Below, piece by piece: positions 23,695-37,525 of a DNA stretch of 64,000 nucleotides; within the stretch, counting starts at the first letter, position 1; every line of letters begins with the position of its first letter. This DNA is from Massariosphaeria phaeospora (Eukaryota > Ascomycota > Dothideomycetes > Pleosporales), in NCBI GenBank assembly GCA_011032825.1, contig JAADJZ010000003.1, positions 1,674,001 to 1,738,000 of the forward strand. Reading direction: 5' to 3'. Position numbers and translations under genes: made by a program. The notes below the pieces were generated by a model. That model ran no database searches, was not told the DNA's origin, and saw only the letters and a list, made by a program, of their open reading frames with translations.

Positions 23695-23836
23695 GCCTAC
23701 GTCTTCTCAAGTTTAGAAATCAGAGCGCATCACCTGAGCATCGCTTTCTTCTCAGTCATTCTTTCTCAACGTTCTTCACACTATCGTTATATCACAGTTT
23801 CTCGTTGTACCCACATTCAGTCCTACGAATCTCACC

Positions 23837-26061
23837 ATGAAGTTCCTCTTGGGACTTGGAGCCATCCTACTGGGCCTCTCCGCAACCGTCAATGGTGTAG
23901 CCATCCGCGGTGAGCGCATGACTCCTAGGAGTGATGCCCTTGCCCTCCCCTTGGAGACGAGGTCCGATCTCGAAGGACGTCAGACATGCACCCATGGCCC
24001 GACTTCACGCGGTTGCTGGCTTCCTGGATTCGACAACAGGACAGACATGTATACGTCCTGGCCCAACACCGGGAGAACTGTCGACTACGATCTTCGAATC
24101 ACCAATACAACCTGCAATCCTGATGGCGCCAGAAGTCGGGTCTGCCTCCTCGTCAACAACTCGCTGCCAGGTCCTGTTCTCACTGCAAACTGGGGTAAGG
24201 AATGTCTATGTGGTTGGGAATTATTTCTAACGTACTACCAGGCGATAAGCTTCGTATCACGGTGCGCAATCAGATGCAACACAACGGTACCTCGATCCAC
24301 TGGCATGGGTAGGCTATCTTGATCTCACATACCTATCACCTACTGACCTGATTGAAATAGCTTCCGACAGCTCAACAGCAATACCGAAGACGGGGTAAAC
24401 GGCATCACTGAATGTTAGTATTCCATCTAGCGCCATGATTGGGATTTGGGCGTCTCGCCTTGGTGCGTGTGATGTTAACATCTCGTCCAGGTCCAATCGC
24501 TCCAGGAGACTCCAGAATCTACGAGTTCCAGGCTACAGAATACGGTACTACGTGGTATCATTCCCACTTCAGCCATCAATACGGTGACGGCGTTCTCGGC
24601 ACGGTCGTCATCAACGGGCCTGCGACAGCTAACTATGATACCGACCTTGGCACATACACGGTCCAGGATTGGTACTACATGACAGCTTACCAAGCTGGCT
24701 CGGTTGCCTTCCAGAACGCTCAAATTCCGGCGTTACCGCCCCAAGGCGACAGTACCTTGATCAATGGCACAAACAAGGCGGCATCTGGAGCCGGCGCCTA
24801 CAACAAGGTGACTTTGACGCCGGGAAAGAAACACCGTCTGCGACTTGTCAACACTGCGGTAGATGCTGCCTACCGCGTCTCACTCGATGGCCATACTTTC
24901 ACTGTTATTGCAACTGATTTCGTTCCCATCGAACCGTACACAACGACTTACATCCAGGTCGGGATCGGTAAGCGTAATTTTGCCATATACACGAGTACCA
25001 CTGACACCGGGCAGGTCAAAGATATGATGTTATCATCCACGCCAATAAGCAGGCCGGAAACTACTGGTTCCGCGCAGAAGCCGATGGTGGATGCAACAGC
25101 GTCAACAGCAATGGTGCAAAGGCTATTTGGACTTACCAGGGCCAGACGGTCGCTGATCCTACCACGACGGCTGCGCCAAATCCTCCTGCAGGCTGCAATG
25201 ATCCGGTCACGACCCCCAAGATTGTCAAGAACGTGCCCAGCGCGCAATTTGCAAGCCAGGCCCAGAGCCTGCCCGTCGGCTTCAATGACGCAAATGTCAT
25301 ATCCAACGGCAAGAACATCGTCCTGTGGACAATTAACGGCACCTCCATGATGATTGACCCTGGCAAACCGACGCTTAAGTATATTGCCGAGGGTAACACC
25401 AGTTACCCACCAGAGTACAACACTGTCGAGGTCTCTCCCACTGCTGCTGTAAGTTCCCTTGTCTCTCAATACACTGTTCTTAACGGCTAATTTGAGCCAG
25501 TGGACGTATTGGGTTATCCAGCAAAAAGACAACGCCCCGCCAATTGCCCATCCCATCCATCTCCACGGTCATGATTCGTTCGTCCTCGGTTCTGGAACGG
25601 GTACATTCGATGTCAATACGCACTTCAACCAACTGAAGTTCACCAACCCGCCTCGACGTGACGTCGCCCATCTCCCTGGCCGAGGCTGGCTCGTTCTCGC
25701 TTACCCAACTGTAAGTTCTCCCCAGTCCATCTTTCACTTCTTACTGGCCCATAATGTCCGTTCTCGCGGATCATGCGGGGGTGTGGTACTCATCTATCTG
25801 GATTATGCATGCTAACTGCTCGCGCTCTGATAGGACAATCCCGGTGCCTGGCTGATGCACTGTCATATCGCCTTCCACGTCGCCATGGGCTTGAGCGTAC
25901 AGTTCCTCGAGCGCAAATCCGAGATCAATCTTCCGGCCCCTAACTCCATGTGGTACAATACTTGCATCAACTGGGCAAACTACCAGAGGAACAAGCCGAT
26001 TTACCCTCAGGACGACTCGGGCCTGAAGAAACGCTGGCCTCCTGTCTTCGGAGAGGTGTAA
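23837..26061 (+). CDS. Secreted laccase (multicopper oxidase)
   Basis: Seven exons (23837-24194, 24242-24308, 24361-24413, 24491-24967, 25015-25448, 25501-25710, 25834-26061) encode 608 residues. A signal peptide (~1-20) and a short basic propeptide precede the mature enzyme. All four copper-binding signatures are present: HWHG (completed across an intron), WYHSHFSHQYGDGVLG, HPIHLHGHDSF and MHCHIAFHVAMGLSVQF. The HCHIAFH segment supplies the type 1 Cys, and the residue at the axial position appears to be leucine, as in ascomycete laccases. Three cupredoxin domains can be followed. Several NxT/S sites suggest N-glycosylation. Laccases oxidise phenols with reduction of oxygen to water and serve in melanin synthesis, lignocellulose attack or detoxification; which applies cannot be read from sequence. 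All introns are short with GT-AG ends. Confidence 0.95.
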
Positions 26062-27188
26062 AGATTCTGATAGGCCCAATGTAGCGAGCTCTTCAAGGCG
26101 GCCTCCGCGCTCAACGTTACAAAGTGGTGGCAGCATACTCGCAAAGTCTGATGGGAATGAACCGAAACTCCAGTGCATTCAAGTTCTCTTTTTGGTCGGT
26201 CATTACCACTTCTGTTTTACTTGCTGTCCATCTTGCTCTGGTCGCTTCGCTTCTTGTTTTCATAACTTTCGAACCACCTTTTTCTCTTTACGATACTGTC
26301 CTGTCTTTGCTGCTGTAACTATAAAGTCGCACTAGTCCGTGCTCACCTGCAATCGATCTCCCTCGTCTATAAGTATAGTCCAGACTTACACCTTGTGAAT
26401 GCACCCATATCCCCTGCAAATTTACAAATAACATTACTAGCCACATCCACTAGGAGAATACTACGCGCCGGCAATGGCCGCCTAATCCACTTTTACCCTT
26501 TCGTGCCCTTGTAAGCGGCTATGCAGTCCACAATCAAATCGAACCGAACAAAACAGGGGATCCCCATCCCCTACCAATCACCACCACTGCCCCACGAACA
26601 AACACGAGACACCCTCGTGCGGGGAACCACACCGTCCCACCACCTTGCACGGCCTAGCACCACCTAAGCGAGGTCTGCGTTCCCAAACCCTGCATCTTCG
26701 TCTGACCTCGTGCAGACGTTGCGTTACACAGGACAATATAGCCACCCCAATCACACAACGAGCACGTTTTGCTCGAACGAATCGAGGGCTTTGTTTGGCT
26801 CCAGGTAGACGGTTCTCTGGCTGATGGGCTTGCGGTAGGGGTTAAGGATGGCGCGTCTAGGCACGGGTATATGTGCCTTTGTGTACTGCATCTGTATGTA
26901 TGTAGATGTGTAGGCTGTTCTGCCCCACATGCACTGCCTGCCATGGGGACGTGTATGCATGCGGTGTGCACGGAGCGAGGAGGTATGGGGAGCTTGGGCA
27001 GGTACCTGTGTGTATGCGTGTCGTATAAGAAGAGCCGAACCGCTCGTCTGGGCTGCAAGTCGTCATACACCTGTTTCTAGCTGTGAACCTGTGAAGGAAG
27101 AAACTACTACTTACTTACCAAACTAAACCCTCCTCTGCTGCATCCAGTCTCGAAACCCGACAGACACTGAACAGCCTCTTGAGTAGAT
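26062..27188. other. Intergenic region between laccase and transporter
   Basis: No gene supported. It contains the laccase 3' UTR and the transporter promoter. Open frames of up to 138 codons around 26650-27130 occur on both strands and have no domain. Confidence 0.5.
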
Positions 27189-28373
27189 ATGGCAACCATG
27201 ACCGGCGTCACAGAAACCCACGCGAGGGACTACTCGCCCCCCCATAACGGCATCGGACACGGCACAGATAGGATCGAGAAGGAGCCCGGGCTGACGCATA
27301 CGGCGACTAACATCTCGCTTTCGCCGGAGCTGTTTGAGAAGGTACGTCGCCTTGTCGCTGCCCAACTTCCAACACCCGTTGTATTTTTTGGAGACGTTGG
27401 CTGATGTGGAACTGCGTTCATGTTAGCTCTACTTGGCCCCCAAAGTTCCTCATGCGGCTGATCAAGCCACCCGGTATGCAAACGCTACGCCGCTGGGCTT
27501 CCTGGGGTATGTACTTGACCGGTACGTCGTACAGCGGAAGATCGAGAGCTAATACAGGCTCCAGCTTCGTCATCTCGACCTTCACCTTCAGCATGGTGCT
27601 CATGGGCTGGGGCGGCGCCTCCGGCCTCCCTGCCGTCGCGTAAGCTTTTCTCCTTTCCCCAAAAGCCACCTCTTCTTTACTGACACTCCTCCCTACCAGC
27701 GGCATCTTCTTCTTCACCGGCCCCGTCCTCCTCTTCCTCAGCACCATCTTCCTCTGGGTCCAAGCGCAGTTCTTCCCCATGATGGTCTGCGGCCTCTTCT
27801 GCGTCTTCTGGCTCTCGTTCGGCCTCCTCCAACTGCCCACGCTGGGCCTCGCGACCGCATACTCGACTACAGGCAGTGCCGCCGAGGGCCTAGTGTCTAA
27901 GGAGATGAACGCTGTCATCGCGCTGTACCTGCTCGTGTGGGGATTCGCACTCGGCACGTTCTGGCTGTTTACGATCCGCATTAATGCCGTGTTTGCGGGC
28001 ATATTCGGGTTTGTGACTATGGGGGCGTGGGTGTTGAGCGGCGCGTATTGGAAGGTCAGTAATTGATCAATTAGAGTCGTGCAGTCATTGCTGACTATTG
28101 GAAGGTCAGTACCGGGGATTTTGAACAGGCGATGAAGTTGCAGAAGGTAGTCTCGAATGCGTTCTTTGAGTCGGATGCGGCGGGTGCTAATATGGATTCT
28201 AGGCTGGAGGTGCTCTGCTGTTCATAGTGGCAATGTTGGGCTGGTACATGATCTTCGTTATGATGGCCGCGGAGATGCGCTGGACAGTGGGCTTGCCTGT
28301 GGGCGATCTGAGCCATTTCTGGCGGAGGACTGATGTTGAGCTTGCTACGATGGAGAATGAGAAGAAGGAATAG
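27189..28373 (+). CDS. GPR1/FUN34/YaaH family acetate-type transporter
   Basis: Six exons (27189-27341, 27427-27506, 27565-27639, 27700-28054, 28105-28146, 28203-28373) encode 291 residues. The hydrophilic N-terminus ends LSPELFEK, followed by LYLAPKVPHAAD and NATPLGFLG, the equivalent of the family signature NPAPLGL. Six hydrophobic segments follow, including STFTFSMVLMGWGGASGLPA and ALYLLVWGFALGTFWLFTIR. The tail has MRWTVGLPVGDLSHFW, typical of fungal members. These plasma-membrane proteins (yeast Ady2, Aspergillus AcpA) carry acetate or ammonium. Together with the carnitine carrier this hints at acetate use, but the two genes are 7 kb apart and not a cluster. The fourth intron is unusual: a 16 bp direct repeat spans both its splice sites. 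Confidence 0.92.
28046..28111. repeat. 16 bp direct repeat flanking intron 4 of the transporter gene
   Basis: tattggaaggtcagta occurs at 28046-28061 and again at 28096-28111, exactly 50 bp apart, and the intron between them is exactly 50 bp (28055-28104). Each copy contains AGGT; the first supplies the donor and the second the acceptor. Confidence 0.95.
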
Positions 28374-29091
28374 GGAAGGCTGAATTGAAGATGACTGCGA
28401 GATGACATGGATGTTTACCTGTATGCGGAAAAGAGATGGATGGTAATCTGAAATGAACAGCTGGACATGGCGCAATTTGATGGACGTAATCAGTAGCTAC
28501 TGTCAAAGTAATGTCGAGGGTGGTTTCATACCTTTGTACCTTCGCTAGGACGTGTACTTGTCCTACCACAAATCCCACGGCCATGGCAACGAATCCCGAG
28601 CGGCGCCTGTTACACTTGCACTACGTATTAGTAGACAGGCACACGAGTGGTATATTTAGGCGCGTTTTGAACCGCCCGAAGCACAGCAGCAATCACATGG
28701 GTCGCCTTGTCAGCTTTTGGGAATGCCGTTACAAATTAAGAAATTTCCTGACTTCTCGTCCGTAGACGCAATGCATCCGACCCACCGAATGGAACTTGCT
28801 TTGTTTAGAGACTGCATACTGGAAGTAGTTATGAAAACTGCTGTACGAATAAAGCTTTGAAGTATGCATGATATTCTGCTCGGAGATGCTGCCAGGTATG
28901 TCCTGTTGCATCAAATAGTATTCCCAGCACTTCTCTTCCCGAGAAAATGACCAGTGTTGTAAGAGCATCATGCCCATATGGCCCCGAATGGCCTAATTTA
29001 TGCTAACCAAGCCGAAAGCCTTTTGAAAGCAGAGGTAGAGCTGAAATTCATGCCAGCTTTGAACACTGCACCCTGTTCACCGTTACCGCTC
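28374..29091. other. Convergent intergenic region
   Basis: 3' flanks of the transporter and APN1. Open frames of up to 126 codons on the minus strand overlap the end of the transporter and have no domain. No gene seen. Confidence 0.5.
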
Positions 29092-30653
29092 TCACTCGTC
29101 TGACTCGGTATCGGAGTTCACTTCCACCTTCTTGCGCTTCGACTTCTTCGGCGTCGCATCCTTCTTCTTCTTACGTTCGACCTGGTCCCCGACGCGCTCG
29201 CGCTCACTCGTACCCTCGTCGAATAGAGTCTTTTCAAGCGTCTGGAACTCCGCACAATCGACGTCCATGCCAACTAGTTTCTCTAGCATCTTTATTTCCC
29301 TTGCCCAGATTGTCTTGTCTTCTTTCTTCTTGCCGTCTTCGCCTACTACCTCGATGGGCGTCTCAAGAATCATCGGGAGGCCGTGTAGCCGCTCGTCGTT
29401 GACGATGTTGTGGAATGAGCGTAGGCCAAGGTAGCCAGTGCCGATGCGAGCATGTAAGTCGCGATGAGATCTGAAGGGCGCTTTGCTGTCATTGATGTGG
29501 AAGGCTTTGAGATAACTCAATCCAATCACATCATCAAACTCTTTCATCGTCGCCGCGTATGCATCAGGAGTTCGCAAATCATAGCCAGCGGCGAATATGT
29601 GGCAAGTGTCGAGACAAACGCCAATACGCTCTTTGTTCTCGACAAGCGCGATGATTTCAGCAAGGTCTAGGAAGGTTCCACCGATGGTGTTGCCGAGTGA
29701 TGCCATGGTTTCCAAAACAGTGACGACCTGGCCGGTGGAGGGATCTCGATGGGCTTTGTTGACATTCTCAGCAATAAGCTTGATGCCATTCTCTCGGGTA
29801 GTCGCATTGCAATTGCCAGGATGAAAGTTGTACAACCTTATACCCAATTGATGACAACGTGTCAAGTCATCGTGGAAAGATTTGTACGCTTGTTTCTTGC
29901 GCTCCGCGTCCGGATGGGCAAGATTGACCAGATACGAGCCGTGAGGTAGACAACAGTCGCCGGGCTGGATGCTGTGCTTCTTGCAACCGTCCATGAACAG
30001 CGTAGCGTGTTCGGGGTCCATTGCCGGGTTGTCCCACTTCCGTTGATTCTTCAGGAAGAGGGCAAAAGCATTTGCTCTGCATGTTGTTAGCCCAATAGGC
30101 AGAGTAGAGTAGATACTTGCACTTACCCTATATGCAGTAGGTTCGAGATGGCATTGTGTACGCCTAGTTTGCGTCCCGTGCCGTGTTAGTCAAAACGTTC
30201 CTAAAGTAGGTGTGGACATATCTTTAGGAGCAAGTACATACCTCCGGCAATACTGACGTGGGCGCCAACACGTAACTTAGATCCCACGCTTCGCTCCTCC
30301 AGTGGTGCGATCTCAGCCCCCTTGACCTTGGCTTTCTTTGCTGTGCGCTTCTTAGGCTCAGCTGACTCTAGAGTACCGTTTTTGTCTTCATCTGCAAGCT
30401 CAGTTGCGGTTTCCTTCGCTTTCTTTGATGTGCGCTTCTTGGCAATAGGCAATTGCTCGTCGACTTTGTTTTCTTCCACTTTCACCCTCTTCGACGTCCG
30501 TTTCTTAGACTTCGGTGTCTCTAGCGCTTCGTCATCGTCGAGTTCGTCCACTGCAGTTGATTTTGCGAGCTTCACCGTCTCGACGAGGGTGTCGGCCTTC
30601 CGTTTGGTGCTCACCTCATCCTGAGCTAGGTCCTTCGTGCGTGTACGTGCCAT
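29092..30653 (-). CDS. APN1: AP endonuclease APN1 (endonuclease IV family)
   Basis: Three exons (30242-30653, 30127-30163, 29092-30076) encode 477 residues from the ATG at 30653. The first ~130 residues are Lys-rich with three copies of a KKRTSKxxK-type motif, probable nuclear localisation signals. The catalytic TIM barrel begins LRVGAHVSIAGG, crosses two splices (VHNAISNLLHIG, then ANAFALFLKNQRKW) and contains the metal ligands of endonuclease IV in FHPGNC, VLETM, CLDTCHIFAAGYD, KAFHINDSK and HRDLHARIG. The C-terminus is again basic. The enzyme cleaves abasic sites and 3' blocking groups in base-excision repair. The gene is divergent from DIM1. The reading frame also continues to an ATG at 30935 with a presequence-like N-terminus, so a longer mitochondrial form is possible. 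Confidence 0.93.
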
Positions 30654-32389
<1,736 letters not shown>

Positions 32390-32573
32390 GCGAAAATGAT
32401 GTTGGACACTGGCACATTGGCGGCGTTCGTTTCAAGAAGTCATTATAAGCTGCAAGGTGTTATGGTATATCAAAATGGGGTAATTAATAAGCGGATTTTC
32501 ATGAGAACTGTCCGCCTATTTATATTTTACATCTGGGGTTTGGCATATTCGAGCGCTTCAGGAGCATGCCAAC

Positions 32574-34353
32574 CTACATCGACTTTTCATATTGTCGCAC
32601 GAGCTGTCCCTTCTCTTGGAGATGCTCCTTGACCTGCTTGACCGTATATTCGGCTCTATGAAACTGTGGTCTTGCTTAGAAAGTTGCGCATCGAGGCCAG
32701 GGACACGTTAACTCACCATGCCAGCGCCCAATGCCGCATCTGTCCTTGTTCTGGCAAAGACCTCTTCGAAGTGTCCAGGATGACCTGCGCCACTGCTCGC
32801 AATGACAGGAATGCGTATTGCCGCTTTTACATCGTTAATCAGCTCTAGATCGAAACCACTATTTGTTCCATCTTTATCTATGCAATTTAGCAAGATTTCG
32901 CCCGCGCCCATAGCCTCCACAGCCGTGACTAGTTGTCGGACGTCCACATCTCGCCCTTCCCGCCCACCTTTGATGGTGCACTGGTACCAACAATGTTCCT
33001 CGCCACCAGGGCCCTTCGTTTCCGTTTTTATAGTGTGGTGCTGAGTGGCGGACGGGGTAGTGACGTACACTCGGCGGGGATCGACACTGACAACGACGGC
33101 CTGGTTTCCGTATGCGGCTGATATAGTTTCAATGGCCGTCGTGCCTTCTAACGTCTTCCCTCGTGCATAGTATGCTTCCGCTGCTGTTACTGCTTCTGAT
33201 CCTATACTCACTTTGTCGGCTCCCGATTTAAAGTACATGGTTGCAATGTCCAGAGCCGAGACTTTGGTACCGTCCGTGTCCACTGTGTCCCGTATGCCTC
33301 CGCCTATAGTTAGTGGGACGAAGACAGTCTCGCTAGTACGGCGTAGAATCTCAAGCATCGGAGTATCAGCGACGGGACAGTTTCGGAAAGAGGTGATGTT
33401 CAAGAATGTGACCTCATCGGCGCCCTGCTCGTAGTACTTCTTGGCCATATCGACCGGCTTGCCTAGATTGCGTACGGCGCCGTCCGTAGACACACCATCT
33501 TTCTCGCGGACATCGTACTGATCTCCTTTGGTCACTACCAAATCTCCCTGATCATTTGTGCGTACGTCTAGACACGCGATGACGCGGCGGGTGAGACCCT
33601 CGGTTGCGGACGCAGTAGAAGGCTTTTCCGGTAGCTTTTCCGTTCTCTTTCCTTCAAGAAAGGCTTTGAGGACTCGTAAACCCGCAACGCCACTCTTTTC
33701 AGGGTGGAATTGTGTCGCAAAGACATTATCTCTAGCGACTGCGCCGACGAACTCTTCATCTCCGTATCTTGCCGTCGCCACCGTCCACCCCTCCTTCTCT
33801 AGCTGACCCTCTACATAGGGCGCCGCGTAAGAGTGAACATAGTAGTATTTGGAATCGGGTCGGAGGCCATACAACGACTCCGCTGTGACCTCGCCGCGTT
33901 GCGACGTATTCGCGCTGTTCCAACCAATGTGTGGCACACTTTTGTCTGTGTCGTCAAACTTGCGCAGTCGCATGGGAATGACGCCTAGCCCTTTGACTGC
34001 CGGGTTCTCGTCAGAGCCCTCGAACAGCGCCTGTATTCCGACACAGATGCCCATGAACGGTTTGCCCGCTTTGATGTGTGCGCGTATGGGTTCCATGTAG
34101 CCGGCGGCGTCGAGCTGCGAGAGGCAATGACCGAAGTGGCCTACACCGGGGATGATGAGTTTCTACGGATGCCATCATCAGCCCGCGTCCAGTGTAGCCA
34201 TTGCCGGAGGGTGGTGCAGGGAGACAGTACTTCTGCGGCGGGAACATCGGCGGGCGATTTGACCCATTTAACCGAGTAGCCGACTTTTTCGATGGCATTG
34301 ACGAGGGAGCGGACGTTGCCGGCAACATAGTCGAGGAGGTGGACCGTCGGCAT
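32574..34353 (-). CDS. HIS7: Imidazole glycerol phosphate synthase HIS7 (glutaminase-cyclase fusion)
   Basis: Three exons (34231-34353, 32717-34162, 32574-32663) with introns of 68 and 53 bp encode 552 residues, the same length as the yeast enzyme. The N-terminal glutamine amidotransferase domain has the catalytic cysteine in [13 protein letters not shown] and the His/Glu pair in QFHPEKS. The cyclase barrel follows ([35 protein letters not shown]). The last splice joins GAGM to [19 protein letters not shown]. The enzyme makes imidazole glycerol phosphate and AICAR, linking histidine and purine synthesis. The gene is divergent from IMP3 across 262 bp, where a TGACTC site could mediate general amino acid control. 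Confidence 0.96.
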
Positions 34354-34412
34354 GTTGGGCGGATGTAGGGGGACGATTGTGTGTGAAGAGTGATGGAAGC
34401 TAGCTTTGCGTT

Positions 34413-34418
34413 TGACTC
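34413..34418. promoter_or_regulatory. TGACTC motif, possible CPC1/Gcn4-type site
   Basis: TGACTC lies 60 bp upstream of the HIS7 ATG. Histidine genes are classic targets of Gcn4/CPC1 general control. A single 6-mer is weak evidence and the flanking base is not the preferred one. Confidence 0.3.
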
Positions 34419-34615
34419 GCGCCTTGCACTTTTTTGTTTGGATTGCCCCGCGGCGCCGCGAGGAGGGGCATGGCGGACGCTAGGCCGGACGTGTCGTAGC
34501 GCCACTCCTGCGAAACGATCCCGGCCATCTTTTTTCCACTTCCACCCGCTGGCTCGCCATTTCCCCATTTCCAGCACAACTTCTCGGCCTCGCCGTCGCC
34601 CGCCCTATCGCAGCC

Positions 34616-35294
34616 ATGCCACGCGCTCTCAAGCATCACGAACAAAAGCTCCTCAAGAAGGTCGATCTCACGACCTGGAAAAGCGACAATGACCACCGCG
34701 AAGCTGCCGTCATTCGACGCTATGCCATCCAAAAGAGGGACGACTACACCAAGTACAACAGGATATGTGGCCAACTACGGCTGCTCGCCCACCGCCTAGC
34801 GGATCTTGATCCGTCCGACGAGTTTCGCCGCAAGCAAGAAGGTACGAGGACATGCCCGCCCTGCGACCGCATGAGTTGAACTAATCTAAAAATCAGATTT
34901 GGTTCTCGAAAAGCTCTTCTCTCTAGGAGTGCTGGGCAGTGGCGGAGCAGGCCGGGGCAAGTTGAGCGACGTAGAAAAGATTACAGTGTCAGCATTTGCC
35001 AGGAGAAGGCTCCCTGTGGTTATGAATCGGTTGCATATGGTTGACCATGTCCCTGCGGCAGTCGGCATAATCGAACAGGGTCACGTACGCGTTGGTACTG
35101 AGGTCGTCACGGACCCTGCATATCTGGTTTCACGGTCAGTCTATCTGGCTAGTATTCAACTGCCGTGTGTGAAGATACTGATAAGCTGCAGAAACATGGA
35201 AGACTTCGTGACCTGGGTCGACTCCTCTAAGATCAAGCGAAACATCATGAAGTACCGTGATAAGCTAGACGATTTCGAGCTGGATGCAATTTAG
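34616..35294 (+). CDS. IMP3: U3 small nucleolar ribonucleoprotein IMP3
   Basis: Three exons (34616-34841, 34897-35134, 35192-35294) with introns of 55 and 57 bp encode 188 residues. The start [18 protein letters not shown] and the segment [20 protein letters not shown] are characteristic. An S4-type RNA-binding domain covers the second half ([18 protein letters not shown] through [15 protein letters not shown]), and the protein ends [17 protein letters not shown]3 is part of the U3 snoRNP in the small-subunit processome and helps pair U3 with pre-rRNA. With DIM1 nearby, two 18S maturation factors lie within 3 kb, though not co-directionally. Confidence 0.95.
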
Positions 35295-35792
35295 ACTTGA
35301 CGGGTACGGTTGTACTTTTTGATACCATCCATTGGCTTGGTTGTTCGAAGCACCATCTACATTCGCCAATTTAGATATACTGGCGTCCATTAGTCACCAA
35401 GACGGAGCTCAACAATCAGGGACTGTCCACTTTCCCAATAGGCCCCGTCGATCCCAAGACCCAATTCCTCGAAAGAAGAAACCATCATTGAGGGCTGTTC
35501 TCACTACCGCCTAGCTATCGAGAGTATATCATGGGTCGACTCACTATTGTAGCAGAGCTTCGATTGATGAGATGCCAACTCCCATGGACGAAGACTCTTT
35601 CGGAGACGCAGACCATATTATAGAAACTGCTACACTGGTCCGTTTCTGTGGTCTACCGATCATTGGCTATGATATGCTCAACATGAATGGAGGCAGGCGA
35701 CATCAAGAGCGATTGTGGGATAACAGCAAATAGCTTAGATTTTGTAATATCGAGGTCTCCATTCTAAGTGTAGTTGACCAAAACCACACTCC
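35295..35792. other. Intergenic region
   Basis: 3' flank of IMP3 and of the oxidoreductase pseudogene. No gene seen; frames are short. Confidence 0.5.
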
Positions 35793-36565
35793 CTATATTG
35801 ACCGCCTACACAACCTTCCAGTGCCGACTTCAGGAAGCCCGTTATCGTCCTGAACGTACCAATTCTCGCTTCCTACTGCTGTCTTCACCCAAAATATCCG
35901 TTCAGGGTCTAGTTCATCTTTCAATCCTAGGAGCCGTGGGTAATGGCTGCCGAAGAAACTCTGTTGCCAATCATCCTCGCGGACATCGGCCTCGTTCATG
36001 TACGTTCCGCTTCCAGGCGTAACTGACTTGAGGATGGGCACCAGAACCTTAGTCACTGTGTTGCGCACAACGTTGACCTCTGCAGGAGTGGCAGATTGCG
36101 AGAAAGAGCCCGAGGTCATCAGGAAGATGGCGGAATCGCGGTAAGCGGGATTGACAGCGTTACTGATGCCCTCTCGCAGCTCGTTATTCTGCGTGTAAAA
36201 GATATAGCCATATCCTAGGTCGGTGATACTTCTTAGTGTGGAAATCGTCTTCTCGGACAGCTCCGGATCCTCGAAATTCCTACGGGGGAACAATCTGCTT
36301 CCTGTTGCTGACAGTGGTGAAGCCGAAGTCCATGAAACATTGATCGGGGGAAAAGCGCGCTGCCATGCTCCCAAGTAGGACTCGTGGAAGGTGGTCTTTT
36401 GCGTTACGTTGACTCCGAGCTTAGAGAGTTATGTGAAGAATGGTGCCATCAGCGTGTCGTACTCTGTGATGGAGATGTTTGGAGCTACGAAGGACCACAT
36501 GGTGAAGTTGAAGCCGCTGATGCTCGGGCTCACGCCTGCAAAAGCCTGGGATCCAGAGTCTACTA

Positions 36566-36610
36566 CCATGCCCGTGCGCGCAGTGCGCCAGGTCGCGTAA
36601 CGCGCCACCC
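36566..36610 (+). repeat. Left terminal inverted repeat of the pogo-like element
   Basis: 45 bp beginning ccatgcccgtgcgcgcag and ending cgcgccaccc, an exact inverted match to 38617-38661. After one mismatch another four bases match. Confidence 0.95.
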
Positions 36611-37525
36611 TAACAACATGAGATGAACAAGAAAATAAGGCTGTACAGCCACCCACAGTCGCTATTATCACAAGATTACATAGTTTTGTAGTAATTATAG
36701 CATTGCGATCATGATAGGCTACTTGTATTTACTTGGTAGCTTGGTGGTGCGGCCGTGGCGGGTGGTCCGAGTCGGGACGGCCAGTGCAGCCACCTCAGCT
36801 TGAACATGAGATGAATCAACAACAACACGTTTCTGACGCTTCTGCTTTTAAAAAGAGCCCTGTGAGGCTTTGCGCTTCCCCTTTTAGGACAATTGTATAG
36901 CTTTTTGAGCGTCGTTAGCTCTGTTTTAGGCCTCCTTTTCAGCCACCTTGGCGGCTTTCTCTTTCTCCCGCACCTTCTTGAGTCTCTCTCTCTCAACACG
37001 CCTCTCTTCGGCTTGTTGAAGCTTATATAATCGAGCTTGCTCTCTTAGCTAGGATCTCTCAGCTTTTTGTAGTTGTTGTTGTTGTTTCTCTTGCTCTCGT
37101 ATTACGTTATCATCCCGAGCCTGTTAGACCTTACGAGGGCTCCAAAAGTGAGCTCCTCCGTAGTACTCCTCTTGGCGGTTGAGTTGTAGAGTATAGCTCT
37201 TCTTTTTGTGCTTCTTTTTCACTAAAAGAGCCTCTTTTAGGCCCTGGATCTCATAGTGAAGGAGCTCATTTTGTACTAAGATGTGGTGGAGCGATCGGCG
37301 GAGCTTTTTAGACTCCTTTGAGCTTTTATCTCAAGTCGATTGGCGTATAAGAGACTCTATTTTGAGCCAATCCTTTCCACTAAGTACTGACGTTGAGCTT
37401 TCATCTGAACTTGAAGCTTCCTTGGTGAATCTTTTGAGTATAACGTCCCGGTTGGGTGGTACTATACCAGTAGCTTCGAAGCTCTTTTTGATAGTCTTAG
37501 GGATAAAAGCCTTGCCCTAGGCAGC

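Larger units (their letters stand above)
20200..23836. other. Gene-poor stretch of about 3.6 kb
   Basis: No gene is supported. Open frames are short (up to ~150 codons), overlap one another on both strands and show no domain or plausible splicing. Contents I can name are repeat copy A, a CA/CT microsatellite, and the laccase promoter at the right end. Base composition is near balanced, without the strong TA-rich look of heavily RIPped DNA. Confidence 0.5.

Noticed and set aside
26654..27126. Overlapping frames of 65-138 codons between laccase and transporter
   Set aside because: Both strands are open with no domain, and the region is the 5' side of the transporter.
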